Shown here piece after piece: positions 1 to 7,224 of a stretch of DNA of 29,561 nucleotides (position 1 is the first letter of the stretch; each line of letters opens with the position of its first letter). Where the stretch lies: assembly GCA_035518635.1 (NCBI GenBank), contig DATIXI010000002.1:1-29561 (forward strand), given 5' to 3'. The notes beneath the pieces were generated by a model. That model made no database searches and was not told where the DNA came from. It saw nothing but the letters and a program-made list of their open reading frames with translations. The stretch comes from AC-32 sp035518635 (lineage in GTDB: Bacteria > Actinomycetota > Thermoleophilia > Gaiellales > Gaiellaceae). The position numbers and the translations under genes were made by a program.

Positions 1-215
1 GCGCCGAGCTCGGGGCCTGCAAGGCGGACGGCCTCGGGCTCGAGCTCCTGGACAGCCTCGGCGATGCGCTCGCCGAGCGGGCCGAGCAGGTCTGGCCGGG
101 TTTCGAAGCGGTACTTGTCGAGGTAGTACTTCGAGCGCCGCCCCGAGCGGAGGAGAAAGTCGCCCTCGAGGTACGCGTGGTCGCAGAGCGCGACCGCGAG
201 CTCGTCGCGGTCCAT
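1..215 (-). CDS. pyrE: Orotate phosphoribosyltransferase, N-terminal part (cut by window edge)
   Basis: PyrE joins orotate to PRPP to give orotidine 5'-phosphate in cytosolic pyrimidine synthesis. Only the first 71 codons lie in the window; the gene runs off the left edge. Reading the minus strand from the ATG at 215 gives MDRDELAVALCDHAYLEGDF, then an LLRSGRRSKYYLDKYRFE stretch (residues 21-38) and a TRPDLLGPLGERIAEAV helix. This RSGR-x-S-x-YYLDKYRFETRPDLL pattern is the characteristic N-terminal segment of actinobacterial PyrE. The start lies only 2 bases after the stop of the upstream small gene, which implies co-transcription and coupled translation. The PRPP-binding loop would lie outside the window and cannot be checked. 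Confidence 0.85.
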   Translation of the reverse strand, partial: MDRDELAVALCDHAYLEGDFLLRSGRRSKYYLDKYRFETRPDLLGPLGERIAEAVQELEPEAVRLAGPELG

Positions 216-217
216 GC

Positions 218-424
218 TCAGCGCGTGGCCGCGAAGAGCTCTCGCGCGTGCGCGAGCAGCCGGTCGGCTCCGGGCTGGCCGCTCGAAAGCGAGACCATCG
301 AGCCGTCGCCGAAGTAGAGCTCGATCCGCTCGCGCCTCCGCTGGGCGCGGTTGCGGAAGTGGAGCGCGCCTGCGAGCGAGCCGGCCGCGACCGCGAGCCC
401 GGCGATCACGCTACGACTTCGCAT
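218..424 (-). CDS. Small membrane-anchored protein of unknown function (68 aa)
   Basis: The protein has one N-terminal hydrophobic segment (about residues 6-22, VIAGLAVAAGSLAGALH), then an arginine-rich stretch (24-33) and a soluble tail with a short beta-like IELYFGDGSMVSL segment. It looks like a single-pass membrane or membrane-anchored protein with a cytosolic tail. Its ATG overlaps the end of the upstream roadblock-like gene by 14 bases and its stop lies 2 bases before pyrE, so the three genes form one tight operon. I do not recognise a named family. The tight packing and coherent codon use support a real gene; the function is unknown. Confidence 0.7.
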   Translation of the reverse strand: MRSRSVIAGLAVAAGSLAGALHFRNRAQRRRERIELYFGDGSMVSLSSGQPGADRLLAHARELFAATR

Positions 425-839
425 CGTCCGTCTTCTTGGTGCGGGCAGCCGTCCGCTTCACGGGTGGGCGCCTCGGCTTCTCGGGCGGAGGGGCGGGCTC
501 CTCGCCGAGACCGTCGAGGCAGCGCTTCAGGTCGTAGAAGACGAGGCCAACGGTCGGCTCCGGCCCGGTCGTCGCCGCGATCGCGTGGTCGCCGTCGGCG
601 ACGAGGAACACGTAGCCGTCGCGCAGCGCTGCGTCGAGCTGCGCGAAGCCAGTCTCCTCGTCAGGGCGAGCCTCCTCGGCCGCGCGCAGCAGGCCGAGCG
701 CGGAGGTAGCGAGCAGGCGGGCCCGCTCGTCCGGGAGCGTCGAGGCGAGCACGGTCGCCTCGCGGTCGAAGACCACGGCCGCCTGGATCTGGGCCGAGAT
801 CTCGATCATGTCCGTGAGCGCTTGGGCGGCAGGCGGCAT
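411..839 (-). CDS. Roadblock/LC7-like domain protein
   Basis: The 142-residue product carries one compact alpha/beta domain (about residues 5-105): a helix, a beta strand AAVVFDREATVLAST, a helix with LLATSALGLLRAAEEA, and strands ending in GLVFYDLKRCL. This order resembles Roadblock/LC7 domains, which in bacteria usually partner small GTPases or act as dimer scaffolds. A proline- and lysine-rich tail follows (PAPPPEKPRRPPVKRTAARTKK) and is probably disordered. A longer ORF starts at 887. I prefer the ATG at 839, because the domain begins there and a TAGCGT box lies 8 bases upstream, as in a leaderless gene. No GTPase gene is adjacent in the window. The fold is inferred from pattern only. Confidence 0.6.
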   Translation of the reverse strand: MPPAAQALTDMIEISAQIQAAVVFDREATVLASTLPDERARLLATSALGLLRAAEEARPDEETGFAQLDAALRDGYVFLVADGDHAIAATTGPEPTVGLVFYDLKRCLDGLGEEPAPPPEKPRRPPVKRTAARTKKTDDAKS

Positions 840-847
840 CAGCGCTG

Positions 848-853
848 ACGCTA
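848..853 (-). promoter_or_regulatory. Putative -10 box (TAGCGT) of the roadblock-pyrE operon
   Basis: On the minus strand TAGCGT fits the actinobacterial TANNNT -10 pattern and sits 8 bases before the ATG at 839. There is no purine-rich Shine-Dalgarno sequence in between, which suggests a leaderless transcript. No clear -35 box is visible. Confidence 0.4.
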
Positions 854-898
854 GCACCTCACGACCGCCGACGGGGACGGCGCCCATACTTCCCGCCC

Positions 899-1720
899 AT
901 GCCCAGCGCGACCGACCCGTTCGCGAAGTTCTTTGCCGACCGGGGCCCGCACCTCGCGGCGATGATCGCCTACTTCGCGCTCCTCTCGTTCATCCCGCTC
1001 CTGTTCCTGAGCGTGTCGCTGCTGGGCCTCGCCGGGCGGCCGGACGAGTCGAGCTACCTTGTGACCGAGCTCGAGCGCGCGTTCCCGGGAAGCTCCGTGA
1101 CGAGCATCGTGAACACGGTCGACGAGATCCGCCGCCACGCGACCGCGCTCGGCGTCATCGGGGCGGCGACGCTCGTCTGGGCGTCGCTCTCGCTCTTCAG
1201 CGCGCTGGAGTCGGCCTTCAACATCGTCTACGGGCAGCCGAACCGCTCGTTCCTGCGCGGGAAGCTGCTCGCCGTCGGGCTGATGCTGCTCTCGCTCGTG
1301 ATGCTGTTCGTCGGGCTGCTGATCGGCTCGTTCGGCTTCGACCTGCTCAAGCGCTACGCGGGCGGCTTCGCGAAGAACTCCGTCGGCGCGTACAGCCTCT
1401 CGGTCGCCTTCTCGTTCGCCGCGGTGCTGGTCTTCCTGCTCGCGGTCTACTACTTCCTGACGAACGTCGAGCACTCGTTCCTGGACGTCGTGCCGGGCGC
1501 AGTCGTCGTCGCGGTCGTGCTCGAAGCGAGCTTCCAGGCGCTGCCGATCTACGTCCGCTACTCGAGCAACGTCGTGACGCTGAAGGCGTTCGGCGCTCCC
1601 GCGCTGCTGCTGGTCTGGCTCTACGTGATGGCGAACGTGATCGTGTTCGGCGCCGAGATCAACTGGTGGCGCTCGTCACAGCGGACGCACGAGCTCGCCG
1701 AGCCTTCAGGTCTCGCGTAG
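899..1720 (+). CDS. YihY/BrkB family inner-membrane protein
   Basis: This 273-residue integral membrane protein belongs to the YihY/virulence factor BrkB family, once mislabelled ribonuclease BN. About six hydrophobic segments are visible, near residues 22-43, 83-103, 124-148, 166-190, 200-217 and 232-255. Family marks include the N-terminal AAMIAYFALLSFIPLLF, the WASLSLFSALESAFNIVYG segment, and the C-terminal FGAPALLLVWLYVMANVIVFGAEINW. The N-terminus is short, with few residues before the first helix. The gene is transcribed away from the pyrE operon, and its 3' end overlaps convergent rdgB by 15 bases. A CATACT box lies 8 bases before the ATG. The exact molecular role of the family is not settled. 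Confidence 0.88.
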   Translation: MPSATDPFAKFFADRGPHLAAMIAYFALLSFIPLLFLSVSLLGLAGRPDESSYLVTELERAFPGSSVTSIVNTVDEIRRHATALGVIGAATLVWASLSLFSALESAFNIVYGQPNRSFLRGKLLAVGLMLLSLVMLFVGLLIGSFGFDLLKRYAGGFAKNSVGAYSLSVAFSFAAVLVFLLAVYYFLTNVEHSFLDVVPGAVVVAVVLEASFQALPIYVRYSSNVVTLKAFGAPALLLVWLYVMANVIVFGAEINWWRSSQRTHELAEPSGLA

Positions 1721-2254
1721 AAGCGCCTGCGCCGCACGGGCGCGGTGGGAGTTGTGCGACTTCCACTCGTTCCCGAGCTCCGCGACTGTCCGCTCCTCGC
1801 CCTCGGGGATGAAGATCGGGTCGTAGCCGAACCCCTCCGAGCCGCGCGGCTCCTCCGCGATCCGCCCTACGAGCGTCCCTGTCCCGCGCAGCTCGCGGCC
1901 ATCGGGGCCGATGAGCACAAGCTCGCAGACGTACCGGGCCGAGCGCTCCTCGATGCCGCTCAGCTCGCCGACCAGCTTCGCGACCGCCTCGGCTCCCTCC
2001 GGCGCGTAGCGGGCCGAGCGGATCCCCGGCGCGCCGCCGAGCGCGGCGACCTCGAGCCCCGAGTCCTCGCCCAGCATCCAGGCGGCGTCCGGACCGACCG
2101 AGCGGCCGTAGAGCGCCTTCTCGCGCGCGTTCTCGTAGTACGAGTCGGCCGTTTCCTCCGGATAGTCGTCCGCGTCGAGCAGCTCGAGCTCCCACCCGGG
2201 AAGGAGCGCACCCAGCTCGCGGAGCTTGTTCCGGTTCTGCGAGCAGAGCCGCAC
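1706..2254 (-). CDS. rdgB: XTP/dITP pyrophosphatase (RdgB/HAM1 family)
   Basis: The enzyme hydrolyses non-canonical purine triphosphates (dITP, XTP) to monophosphates and so cleans the nucleotide pool. Visible motifs are the N-terminal CSQNRNKLREL (family S/T-x-N-x-x-K), EDSGLEVAALGGAPGIRSARYA in the middle, EGFGYDPIFIPEGEERTVAEL, and a final SHNSHRARA. The usual DDSGLEV reads EDSGLEV here. I chose the GTG at 2254, which gives 182 residues beginning just before the first conserved strand; it lies 2 bases after the stop of the mgtC-like gene, so translation is probably coupled. In-frame upstream extension would run into the preceding gene. It is the last gene of the murI-rph-mgtC-rdgB operon. 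Confidence 0.9.
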   Translation of the reverse strand: MRLCSQNRNKLRELGALLPGWELELLDADDYPEETADSYYENAREKALYGRSVGPDAAWMLGEDSGLEVAALGGAPGIRSARYAPEGAEAVAKLVGELSGIEERSARYVCELVLIGPDGRELRGTGTLVGRIAEEPRGSEGFGYDPIFIPEGEERTVAELGNEWKSHNSHRARAAQALLRET

Positions 2255-2256
2255 GT

Positions 2257-2940
2257 TCAGTCCGTCCAGCGGACCTCCAGCACGTGGTCGAGCTCTGCGA
2301 GGTCGGCGACGATCGCGGGCGCGTCGGCCTTCGGCGGAAGCGTCACGTCGAGCACGACCGCCCTCCGGTCGGCCTCGTGCCCGACCTCGAGCGAGTGCAG
2401 CCGTGCGCCCTGGCCCTCGAGCGCGGTGATCAGCGGCGCGGGGCTCTCGCCAGACGGGAGCTGCACGAGGAGCCGGCTCGTCTGCGGCCGGAAGCGCGGG
2501 ATCACCAGTTGGCCCACGTACTGGACCGGCCACAGCAGCAGGAGCGCGATCACCGTCGTCAGCACCGCGCCCGAGTAGTAGCCGGCGCCCGCCGAGAGCC
2601 CGATCGCGGCGACCACCCAGAGCGTGGCGGCGGTCGTGAGCCCGCGGACGGTGAAGCCCTGGCGGATGATCGCGCCCGCGCCGAGAAAGCCGATCCCGGT
2701 CACGATCCCGGCCGCGACGCGCGTCGGGTCAACACCGCGCGGGAACTCGCGGAAGCCGTAGGCGCCTGCCAACGCGAACAGGGCCGCGCCTAGCGAGACC
2801 AGCATGTGGGTGCGGAAGCCTGCGTCCCGGTCCCTGAGCTCGCGCTCGAGCCCCACGGCGCCGCCGAGCGCGGCGGCCGCCCCGAGCCTCAGAAAGACCT
2901 GCCACCAGTCGAGCGCCGGGACGCTAGACGCCAGCAACAT
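2257..2940 (-). CDS. MgtC/SapB family membrane protein with C-terminal ACT-like domain
   Basis: The N-terminal half (about residues 10-145) is the MgtC/SapB membrane domain. Signature pieces are GGAVGLERELRDRDAGFRTHMLVSLGAALFAL, the conserved RVAAGIVTGIGFLGAGAIIR and GLTTAATLWVVAAIG. A soluble tail (about 155-227) alternates strands and helices as in the ACT-like domain of longer MgtC-family members. MgtC proteins are linked to magnesium limitation and to modulation of the F1Fo ATPase in pathogens; the role in environmental actinobacteria is not known. The ATG overlaps the end of rph by 17 bases and the stop abuts rdgB, so it is embedded in a nucleotide and RNA housekeeping operon. That context does not explain its function. 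Confidence 0.85.
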   Translation of the reverse strand: MLLASSVPALDWWQVFLRLGAAAALGGAVGLERELRDRDAGFRTHMLVSLGAALFALAGAYGFREFPRGVDPTRVAAGIVTGIGFLGAGAIIRQGFTVRGLTTAATLWVVAAIGLSAGAGYYSGAVLTTVIALLLLWPVQYVGQLVIPRFRPQTSRLLVQLPSGESPAPLITALEGQGARLHSLEVGHEADRRAVVLDVTLPPKADAPAIVADLAELDHVLEVRWTD

Positions 2941-3634
2941 CGAGCGCCTGCCTCTGAGCCGCGCCGATCGTCTCGATCCCGGAGGCCGCGAGGTCGAGGA
3001 GCGTGTCGAGCTCGTCCCGCGCGAACGGCGCGCGCTCTGCGGTCGCCTGGACCTCGACGAGCCTTCCGTCCCCGGTGAGGATCACGTTCAGGTCGACCTC
3101 CGCGCTCGAATCCTCCTCGTAGTCGAGGTCGAGCAGCTGCTCGCCGCCGACGATCCCGACCGAGACCGCCGCGACCGAGTCCTTGAAGACGCGTCCGAGG
3201 CCGGCCCGTTCGAGCGCGCGAGCAGCGGCCACGTACACGCCGGAGATCGCGGCGCAGCGGGTGCCGCCGTCCGCCTGCAGGACGTCGCAGTCGAGCCAGA
3301 GCGTGCGCTCGCCCAGCGCCTCCATGTCCGCGACGGCGCGGATCGCGCGGCCGATCAGCCGCTGGATCTCGACCGTGCGGCCCTTCTGCTTGCCCGCGCT
3401 CGCCTCCCGGGCCGTGCGCTCGCCGGTCGAGGCGGGCAGGAGCGAGTACTCGGCGGTCAGCCAGCCACGGCCCGAGTCGCGCATCCAGCGCGGGACGTGC
3501 TCGTCGAGCGAGGCCGTGCAGAGCACGCGCGTCTTCCCCTGCGAGTAGAGGACCGCGCCGAGCGGCTGCTCGAGGTAGTCCATCTCCAACGAGACCGGGC
3601 GCAGCTCGTTCTCACGTCTTCCGTCGTGCCTCAT
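2924..3634 (-). CDS. rph: Ribonuclease PH
   Basis: RNase PH is a phosphate-dependent 3'-5' exoribonuclease that trims tRNA 3' ends. The 236-residue product matches the usual length and starts with RHDGRRENELRPVSLEMDYLE. It contains the TRVLCTASLDEHVPRWMRDSGRGWLTAEYSLLPAST segment, REASAGKQKGRTVEIQRLIGRAIRA, and the LDCDVLQADGGTRCAAISG phosphate-site region near residues 114-132. Its ATG overlaps the stop of murI by 4 bases (ATGA), and its end overlaps the mgtC-like gene. The murI-rph-rdgB order is a common arrangement in actinobacteria, which adds confidence. Confidence 0.96.
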   Translation of the reverse strand: MRHDGRRENELRPVSLEMDYLEQPLGAVLYSQGKTRVLCTASLDEHVPRWMRDSGRGWLTAEYSLLPASTGERTAREASAGKQKGRTVEIQRLIGRAIRAVADMEALGERTLWLDCDVLQADGGTRCAAISGVYVAAARALERAGLGRVFKDSVAAVSVGIVGGEQLLDLDYEEDSSAEVDLNVILTGDGRLVEVQATAERAPFARDELDTLLDLAASGIETIGAAQRQALDVAGV

Positions 3635-4452
3635 GCAGGAAGCGCCTCGAGGTCGGCGAGCGCCACCTGCTCGACGTCGCCGAGCGGGAGCTGCAGGAAC
3701 CGCTCGCCGAGCTCACGGAACAGCGCGGGCTCGCCTGTGGTCAGGAACCTGTAGGCGCCCTCGCGGCCGGGCTCGTTCTCGATGCCCTTGCGCGCGAGCG
3801 TCTCCGCAACCTCGCGGGCCGTCTCCTCGGCCGAGAAGACGAGGGTGACGTCGCGGCCGAAGACGCGCTGGAAGATCGGCCGGATCAACGGGTAGTGCGT
3901 GCAGCCGAGGATGACCGTGTCCACGCCCGCCTCCTTGAGCGGCGCCGCGTACTCGCGCACAGCCTCGGTCGTCTGGGCCGAGAACGGGTCGTCGCTCTCG
4001 ATCAGCGGCACGAGCCGCGGACACGCGACCGAGACGAGCTCCGAGCCCGCGTCGAGCGCGCGGACGAGAGCGGCGTAGCGGCCGGCCTCGATCGTGGCCT
4101 GGGTGGCGAGCAGCCCGATCCGCCGGTTCCGCGTCGCCTGGACGGCCGCGTGCGCCTCGGGCGTGATCACGCCGACGACCGGGACGCTCAGCTCCTCCTG
4201 CAGCCGGGCGAGCCCGGCCGAGGTGGCGGCGTTGCAGGCGACCAGCACGAGCTTCACGTCCTGGGCCTGGAGGTAGACGCCGATCTCGTGCGCGAAGCGG
4301 CGGATCTCGTCCAGGTGGCGCGGCCCGTAGGGGAGCCGTGCGTGGTCGCCGAGGTAGACGAAATCCTCGTACGGCATCGTCACCAGGCACTCGTGGAGGA
4401 CGGTCAGTCCTCCCACGCCCGAATCGAACACTCCAACCGGCCGCGAATCCAT
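3631..4452 (-). CDS. murI: Glutamate racemase
   Basis: MurI interconverts L- and D-glutamate in the cytosol and supplies D-glutamate for peptidoglycan. Both catalytic cysteines are present: Cys73 in VACNAATSAG and Cys184 in LGCTHYPLI. The N-terminal VGVFDSGVGGLTVLHE is the family start. The usual GDTARxPYG reads GDHARLPYG near residue 37, a Thr-to-His change worth noting but not expected by itself to kill activity. The length of 273 residues is normal. The ATG at 4452 has no Shine-Dalgarno sequence; a TACAAT box ends 7 bases before it, which suggests a leaderless mRNA. It is the first gene of the four-gene operon. Confidence 0.96.
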   Translation of the reverse strand: MDSRPVGVFDSGVGGLTVLHECLVTMPYEDFVYLGDHARLPYGPRHLDEIRRFAHEIGVYLQAQDVKLVLVACNAATSAGLARLQEELSVPVVGVITPEAHAAVQATRNRRIGLLATQATIEAGRYAALVRALDAGSELVSVACPRLVPLIESDDPFSAQTTEAVREYAAPLKEAGVDTVILGCTHYPLIRPIFQRVFGRDVTLVFSAEETAREVAETLARKGIENEPGREGAYRFLTTGEPALFRELGERFLQLPLGDVEQVALADLEALPA

Positions 4453-4459
4453 GAAGGCG

Positions 4460-4465
4460 ATTGTA
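4460..4465 (-). promoter_or_regulatory. -10 box of murI operon (TACAAT), probably leaderless
   Basis: On the minus strand TACAAT, close to the TATAAT consensus, is followed by exactly 7 bases and then the murI ATG. The intergenic space to the divergent hydrolase gene is only 35 bases, so both promoters overlap back to back. No good -35 box is evident. Confidence 0.55.
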
Positions 4466-4474
4466 GAAAGCGGC

Positions 4475-4480
4475 TACCCT
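4475..4480 (+). promoter_or_regulatory. -10 box of secreted hydrolase gene (TACCCT), probably leaderless
   Basis: TACCCT fits TANNNT and is followed by 7 bases and the GTG start at 4488. It lies 10 bases from the divergent murI -10 box, so the two polymerases would compete for the same DNA. Confidence 0.45.
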
Positions 4481-4487
4481 GCGGGCC

Positions 4488-5921
4488 GTGGGTCGCTGGT
4501 TCCTCGCAGTTCTCTGCGCGGTGTCGTTCGCGCTTCTCGGCGCAGGCCGCGCGGCCGCGTTCTCGACGAACGACGACGTCTCGATCCAGATGGACGACGG
4601 CGTCGTCCTGAAGGCCACCCTGTACACGCCGTCGACCCCGCCGCCGGCCAAGGGCTACCCGGCGATCGTCCTCTTCCACGGCCTCGGCGGCAAGCGCCAG
4701 GATCTCGACTTCATCGCGAAGCGCTGGGCCGACACGTACGTCGTCCTGAGCTTCGACGCGCGCGGACACGGCCAGTCGGAGGGGCTCACGTCGATCGACG
4801 GCCCGCGCGAGATCGCCGACACGCGCGCGATCTTCGACTGGCTCGCGAGCAACACCGCGCTTCCGGCTCACCCGCTCGTCGACTCGAAGCGCATCGGCGC
4901 CTGGGGGATCTCGCTGGGCGGCGGGAACGTCCTGCGCTCGCTCGTTCAAGGCGTGCCGTTCGCCGCGGCCGAGGTGGTCGAGACCTGGACGAACCTCTAC
5001 AGCGCGCTCGTGCCGCAGGACCTGTCCAAGTCGGGCGCGATCTTCAACTTCCTGAGCTCCGTCCCGGCGGACAAGCTCGACCCTTCGGTCGTCGCGGTCA
5101 AAGACGACGCGCTCACGAGCACGAACCTCGGAGCGGTGAAGCAGTTCGCCCGGCTGCGGTCGAGCAGCGCGCTCCTCTCGAAGGTCAAGACGCCGCTCTA
5201 CTTCTTCCAGGGGCGGCGGGACTTCGCGTTCGACATCGCGCAGGCCGTCAACGGCTACCGGCTCGTGAAGGGCCCGAAGAAGCTCTACATCGGCGACTTC
5301 GGCCACTCGCCGTCGAAGTTCCCCGGGCCCGACATCCAGCAGGTGCTGGCCGAGGGCACGCGGTGGTTCGCCCGCTACCTGCTCGAGACCTCGGGGAGCC
5401 CGACCAAGCTCCCGTTCTCGCTCTCGCCGGACCCGTGGCGGGGCAAGGCCCGCACGTACAAGGGCATGCCGCCGACCGGGCTCCTGCGGATCCGCTTCCC
5501 CGGCGGGAACACGCTCACGGGGATCGCGAAGAGCCAGCGGACGGTGCGCCGCCTGCCGAAGAGCGTCGAGACGCTCGGCTCGGCGACCATCCGGGTCAAG
5601 GCGACGATCTCGGGAGGCTGGTCGAAGCTCGTGGCCGTGCTGACGGCGAGAACGCCCAAGGGCAAGGTGATCGTCGTGAGCGAGGGCGGCGTGAACACGG
5701 CGGGCGAGCGGGGCGCCCACGCGCTGACGATCCGCCTCCTCGACGACGCGACGCTGATCCCTCGCGGCTCGAAGCTCACGCTCACGCTTGCCTCGAGCTC
5801 CCTGGCGCAGAACCCGGCGAACCTGCTCTACCTCGACCTGCCGATGCCCCCGGCAGCGCGGATCGCGTTCGGGCCCGCCCAGCTCTCGCTGCCGGTCCTC
5901 CGCGCTCCCGTCTCGCGATGA
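4488..5921 (+). CDS. Secreted alpha/beta hydrolase (X-Pro dipeptidyl-peptidase/CocE-like)
   Basis: A signal peptide (about residues 1-24, FLAVLCAVSFALLGAGRAAA) predicts export. The catalytic domain (about 30-300) shows the oxyanion-side HGLGG (64-68), DARGHGQSEG, and the nucleophile elbow GISLGG with Ser142. A FQGRRDFAFD stretch carries the likely acid (Asp245 or Asp249), and GDFGHSP has the likely His273. A beta-rich C-terminal domain (about 330-477) resembles the galactose-binding-like domain of the S15/CocE/NonD group. It may act on acyl or peptide esters outside the cell; the substrate is unknown. The GTG start fits a leaderless promoter 7 bases upstream. The stop overlaps the start of the next gene (ATGA), so the two are translationally coupled. 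Confidence 0.82.
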   Translation: MGRWFLAVLCAVSFALLGAGRAAAFSTNDDVSIQMDDGVVLKATLYTPSTPPPAKGYPAIVLFHGLGGKRQDLDFIAKRWADTYVVLSFDARGHGQSEGLTSIDGPREIADTRAIFDWLASNTALPAHPLVDSKRIGAWGISLGGGNVLRSLVQGVPFAAAEVVETWTNLYSALVPQDLSKSGAIFNFLSSVPADKLDPSVVAVKDDALTSTNLGAVKQFARLRSSSALLSKVKTPLYFFQGRRDFAFDIAQAVNGYRLVKGPKKLYIGDFGHSPSKFPGPDIQQVLAEGTRWFARYLLETSGSPTKLPFSLSPDPWRGKARTYKGMPPTGLLRIRFPGGNTLTGIAKSQRTVRRLPKSVETLGSATIRVKATISGGWSKLVAVLTARTPKGKVIVVSEGGVNTAGERGAHALTIRLLDDATLIPRGSKLTLTLASSSLAQNPANLLYLDLPMPPAARIAFGPAQLSLPVLRAPVSR

Positions 5922-7129
5922 AGGGTCTCGGCCTCGTCGTCCTCGCGGCCCTCGCGCTGTCGGTCCCCGCGGCGGAGAGCGGCCCGGTCGGGACGCCGGG
6001 AGTCACCGCGAAGCAGATCCTGATCGGCGGCACGGTCCCGCTCAGCGGCCCCGCCTCGCCGTTCGGCGTCGTGGGCCCCGCCGCGAACGCCTACTTCAAG
6101 TACGTCAACGCGCACGGCGGCGTCCACGGGCGCACGATCAAGTACCTCTACCGCGACGACGCGTACGACCCGTCGAAGACACTCGACCAGACCCGCGAGC
6201 TCATCGAGCAGGACAAGGTGTTCGCGATCTTCAACACGGTCGGTACCGAGCACAGCCTCGCGATCCGCCCGTACCTGAACGCGCTCAAGATCCCTGAGAT
6301 CTTCGCGGGGACCGGGGTCAGCAAGATGGGCCGGGGCTACAAGCAGTACCCGTGGTCGATCGGCTACCTGCCGAGCTTCGAGGGCGAGGGCGCTATCTAC
6401 GGCCGCTACGTCGCCGCGCACCGGCCCAACGCGAGGATCGCCGTACTCTACGAGGACAGCGACTACGGGAACGACCTCCTCAACGGGCTCCGCCGCGGCC
6501 TCGGCAAGCACGCCTCGCAGATCGTCGCGAAGGCCACCTACGAGACGACCGACACCGACGTGAAGTCGCAGATCGCGAAGCTGGCCGCCTCGAAGGCCGA
6601 CACGTTCATGCTCTTCGCCCTCCCGACCCAGGCGATCGGCGCGTTCTTCTCCGCGTACAAGCTCGGGTGGTTCCCGCGGTTCTTCGTCAGCGCGGTGTCG
6701 ATCGAGCCGACCGTGATGAGCATCGCCCGCATCGACACCAACGGGAAGGAGACGAACGGCGCGCTCAGCTTCGCGTTCGTGAAGGACCCGACCTCGCCGC
6801 GCTGGAAGAAGGACCCGGCCGTGCGCCTCTACCGGAAGATCATGAAGCGCTACCTCCCGAGCGGGAAGGTGAGCGACGTCTACAACTGGTACGGCATGAC
6901 CGTCGCGTACTCGATGGTCGACGCGCTCCACCACGCGGGCAAGAACCCCACCCGGGCGAGCCTGCTGCGGGCCATGACGCACATGAACGAGCGCACGAAC
7001 CCGTTCCTGCTCCCGGGCGTCTACGTGCGCACGAGCCCGAAGAACTACTTCCCGATCGCCAAGGCGCGGATGGTGCGCTACCAGAAGAGCCTCTGGGTGC
7101 TGTTCGGGCCGCTCGTGAACCCGCGCTAG
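5918..7129 (+). CDS. ABC-type branched-chain amino-acid-like substrate-binding protein (LivJ/Peripla_BP_6 family)
   Basis: The 403-residue product has an N-terminal signal peptide (about 1-20) without a lipobox cysteine, so it would be freely secreted or held by another means. The fold marks are GVTAKQILIGGTVPLSGPASPFG, NAHGGVHGRTIKYLYRDDAYDP, the conserved AVLYEDSDYGNDLLNGLRRGL between lobes, and a closing Y..V.YSMVDALHHAG helix. The family normally delivers branched-chain amino acids, amides, urea or aromatic acids to LivHMGF-type transporters. No permease or ATPase is nearby. It is coupled by a 4-base overlap to the secreted hydrolase, so it may bind a product of that enzyme. The ligand is unknown. 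Confidence 0.88.
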   Translation: MKGLGLVVLAALALSVPAAESGPVGTPGVTAKQILIGGTVPLSGPASPFGVVGPAANAYFKYVNAHGGVHGRTIKYLYRDDAYDPSKTLDQTRELIEQDKVFAIFNTVGTEHSLAIRPYLNALKIPEIFAGTGVSKMGRGYKQYPWSIGYLPSFEGEGAIYGRYVAAHRPNARIAVLYEDSDYGNDLLNGLRRGLGKHASQIVAKATYETTDTDVKSQIAKLAASKADTFMLFALPTQAIGAFFSAYKLGWFPRFFVSAVSIEPTVMSIARIDTNGKETNGALSFAFVKDPTSPRWKKDPAVRLYRKIMKRYLPSGKVSDVYNWYGMTVAYSMVDALHHAGKNPTRASLLRAMTHMNERTNPFLLPGVYVRTSPKNYFPIAKARMVRYQKSLWVLFGPLVNPR

Positions 7130-7166
7130 GCAATTTCCTCTCCGGAGTGTTAACTATCGAGGTGCA

Positions 7167-7192
7167 GGAACGTCACAAGCGTAGGGCACGTC
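7167..7192 (+). promoter_or_regulatory. Possible ECF-sigma promoter (GGAAC-N17-CGTC)
   Basis: GGAAC at 7167-7171 and CGTC at 7189-7192 are separated by 17 bases. This matches the usual actinobacterial ECF-sigma promoter pattern seen with cell-envelope stress sigma factors. It lies 33 bases before the ATG of the secreted protein at 7225, leaving room for a leader with a Shine-Dalgarno sequence. No sigma factor gene is in the window. Confidence 0.4.
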
Positions 7193-7224
7193 CTCCCAGG
7201 GGTATTACTCAGAAAGAAGGGGCA

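Noticed and set aside
840..887. Upstream extension of the roadblock-like gene to the start at 887
   Set aside because: Adds residues without domain similarity, leaves only 11 bases to the divergent gene, and ignores the TAGCGT box before the ATG at 839.
4451..5917. Long plus-strand ORF joined in frame to the substrate-binding protein (892 codons)
   Set aside because: Its first 489 codons are arginine- and proline-rich low-complexity sequence in the wrong frame over the secreted hydrolase; only the part after 5918 is real protein.
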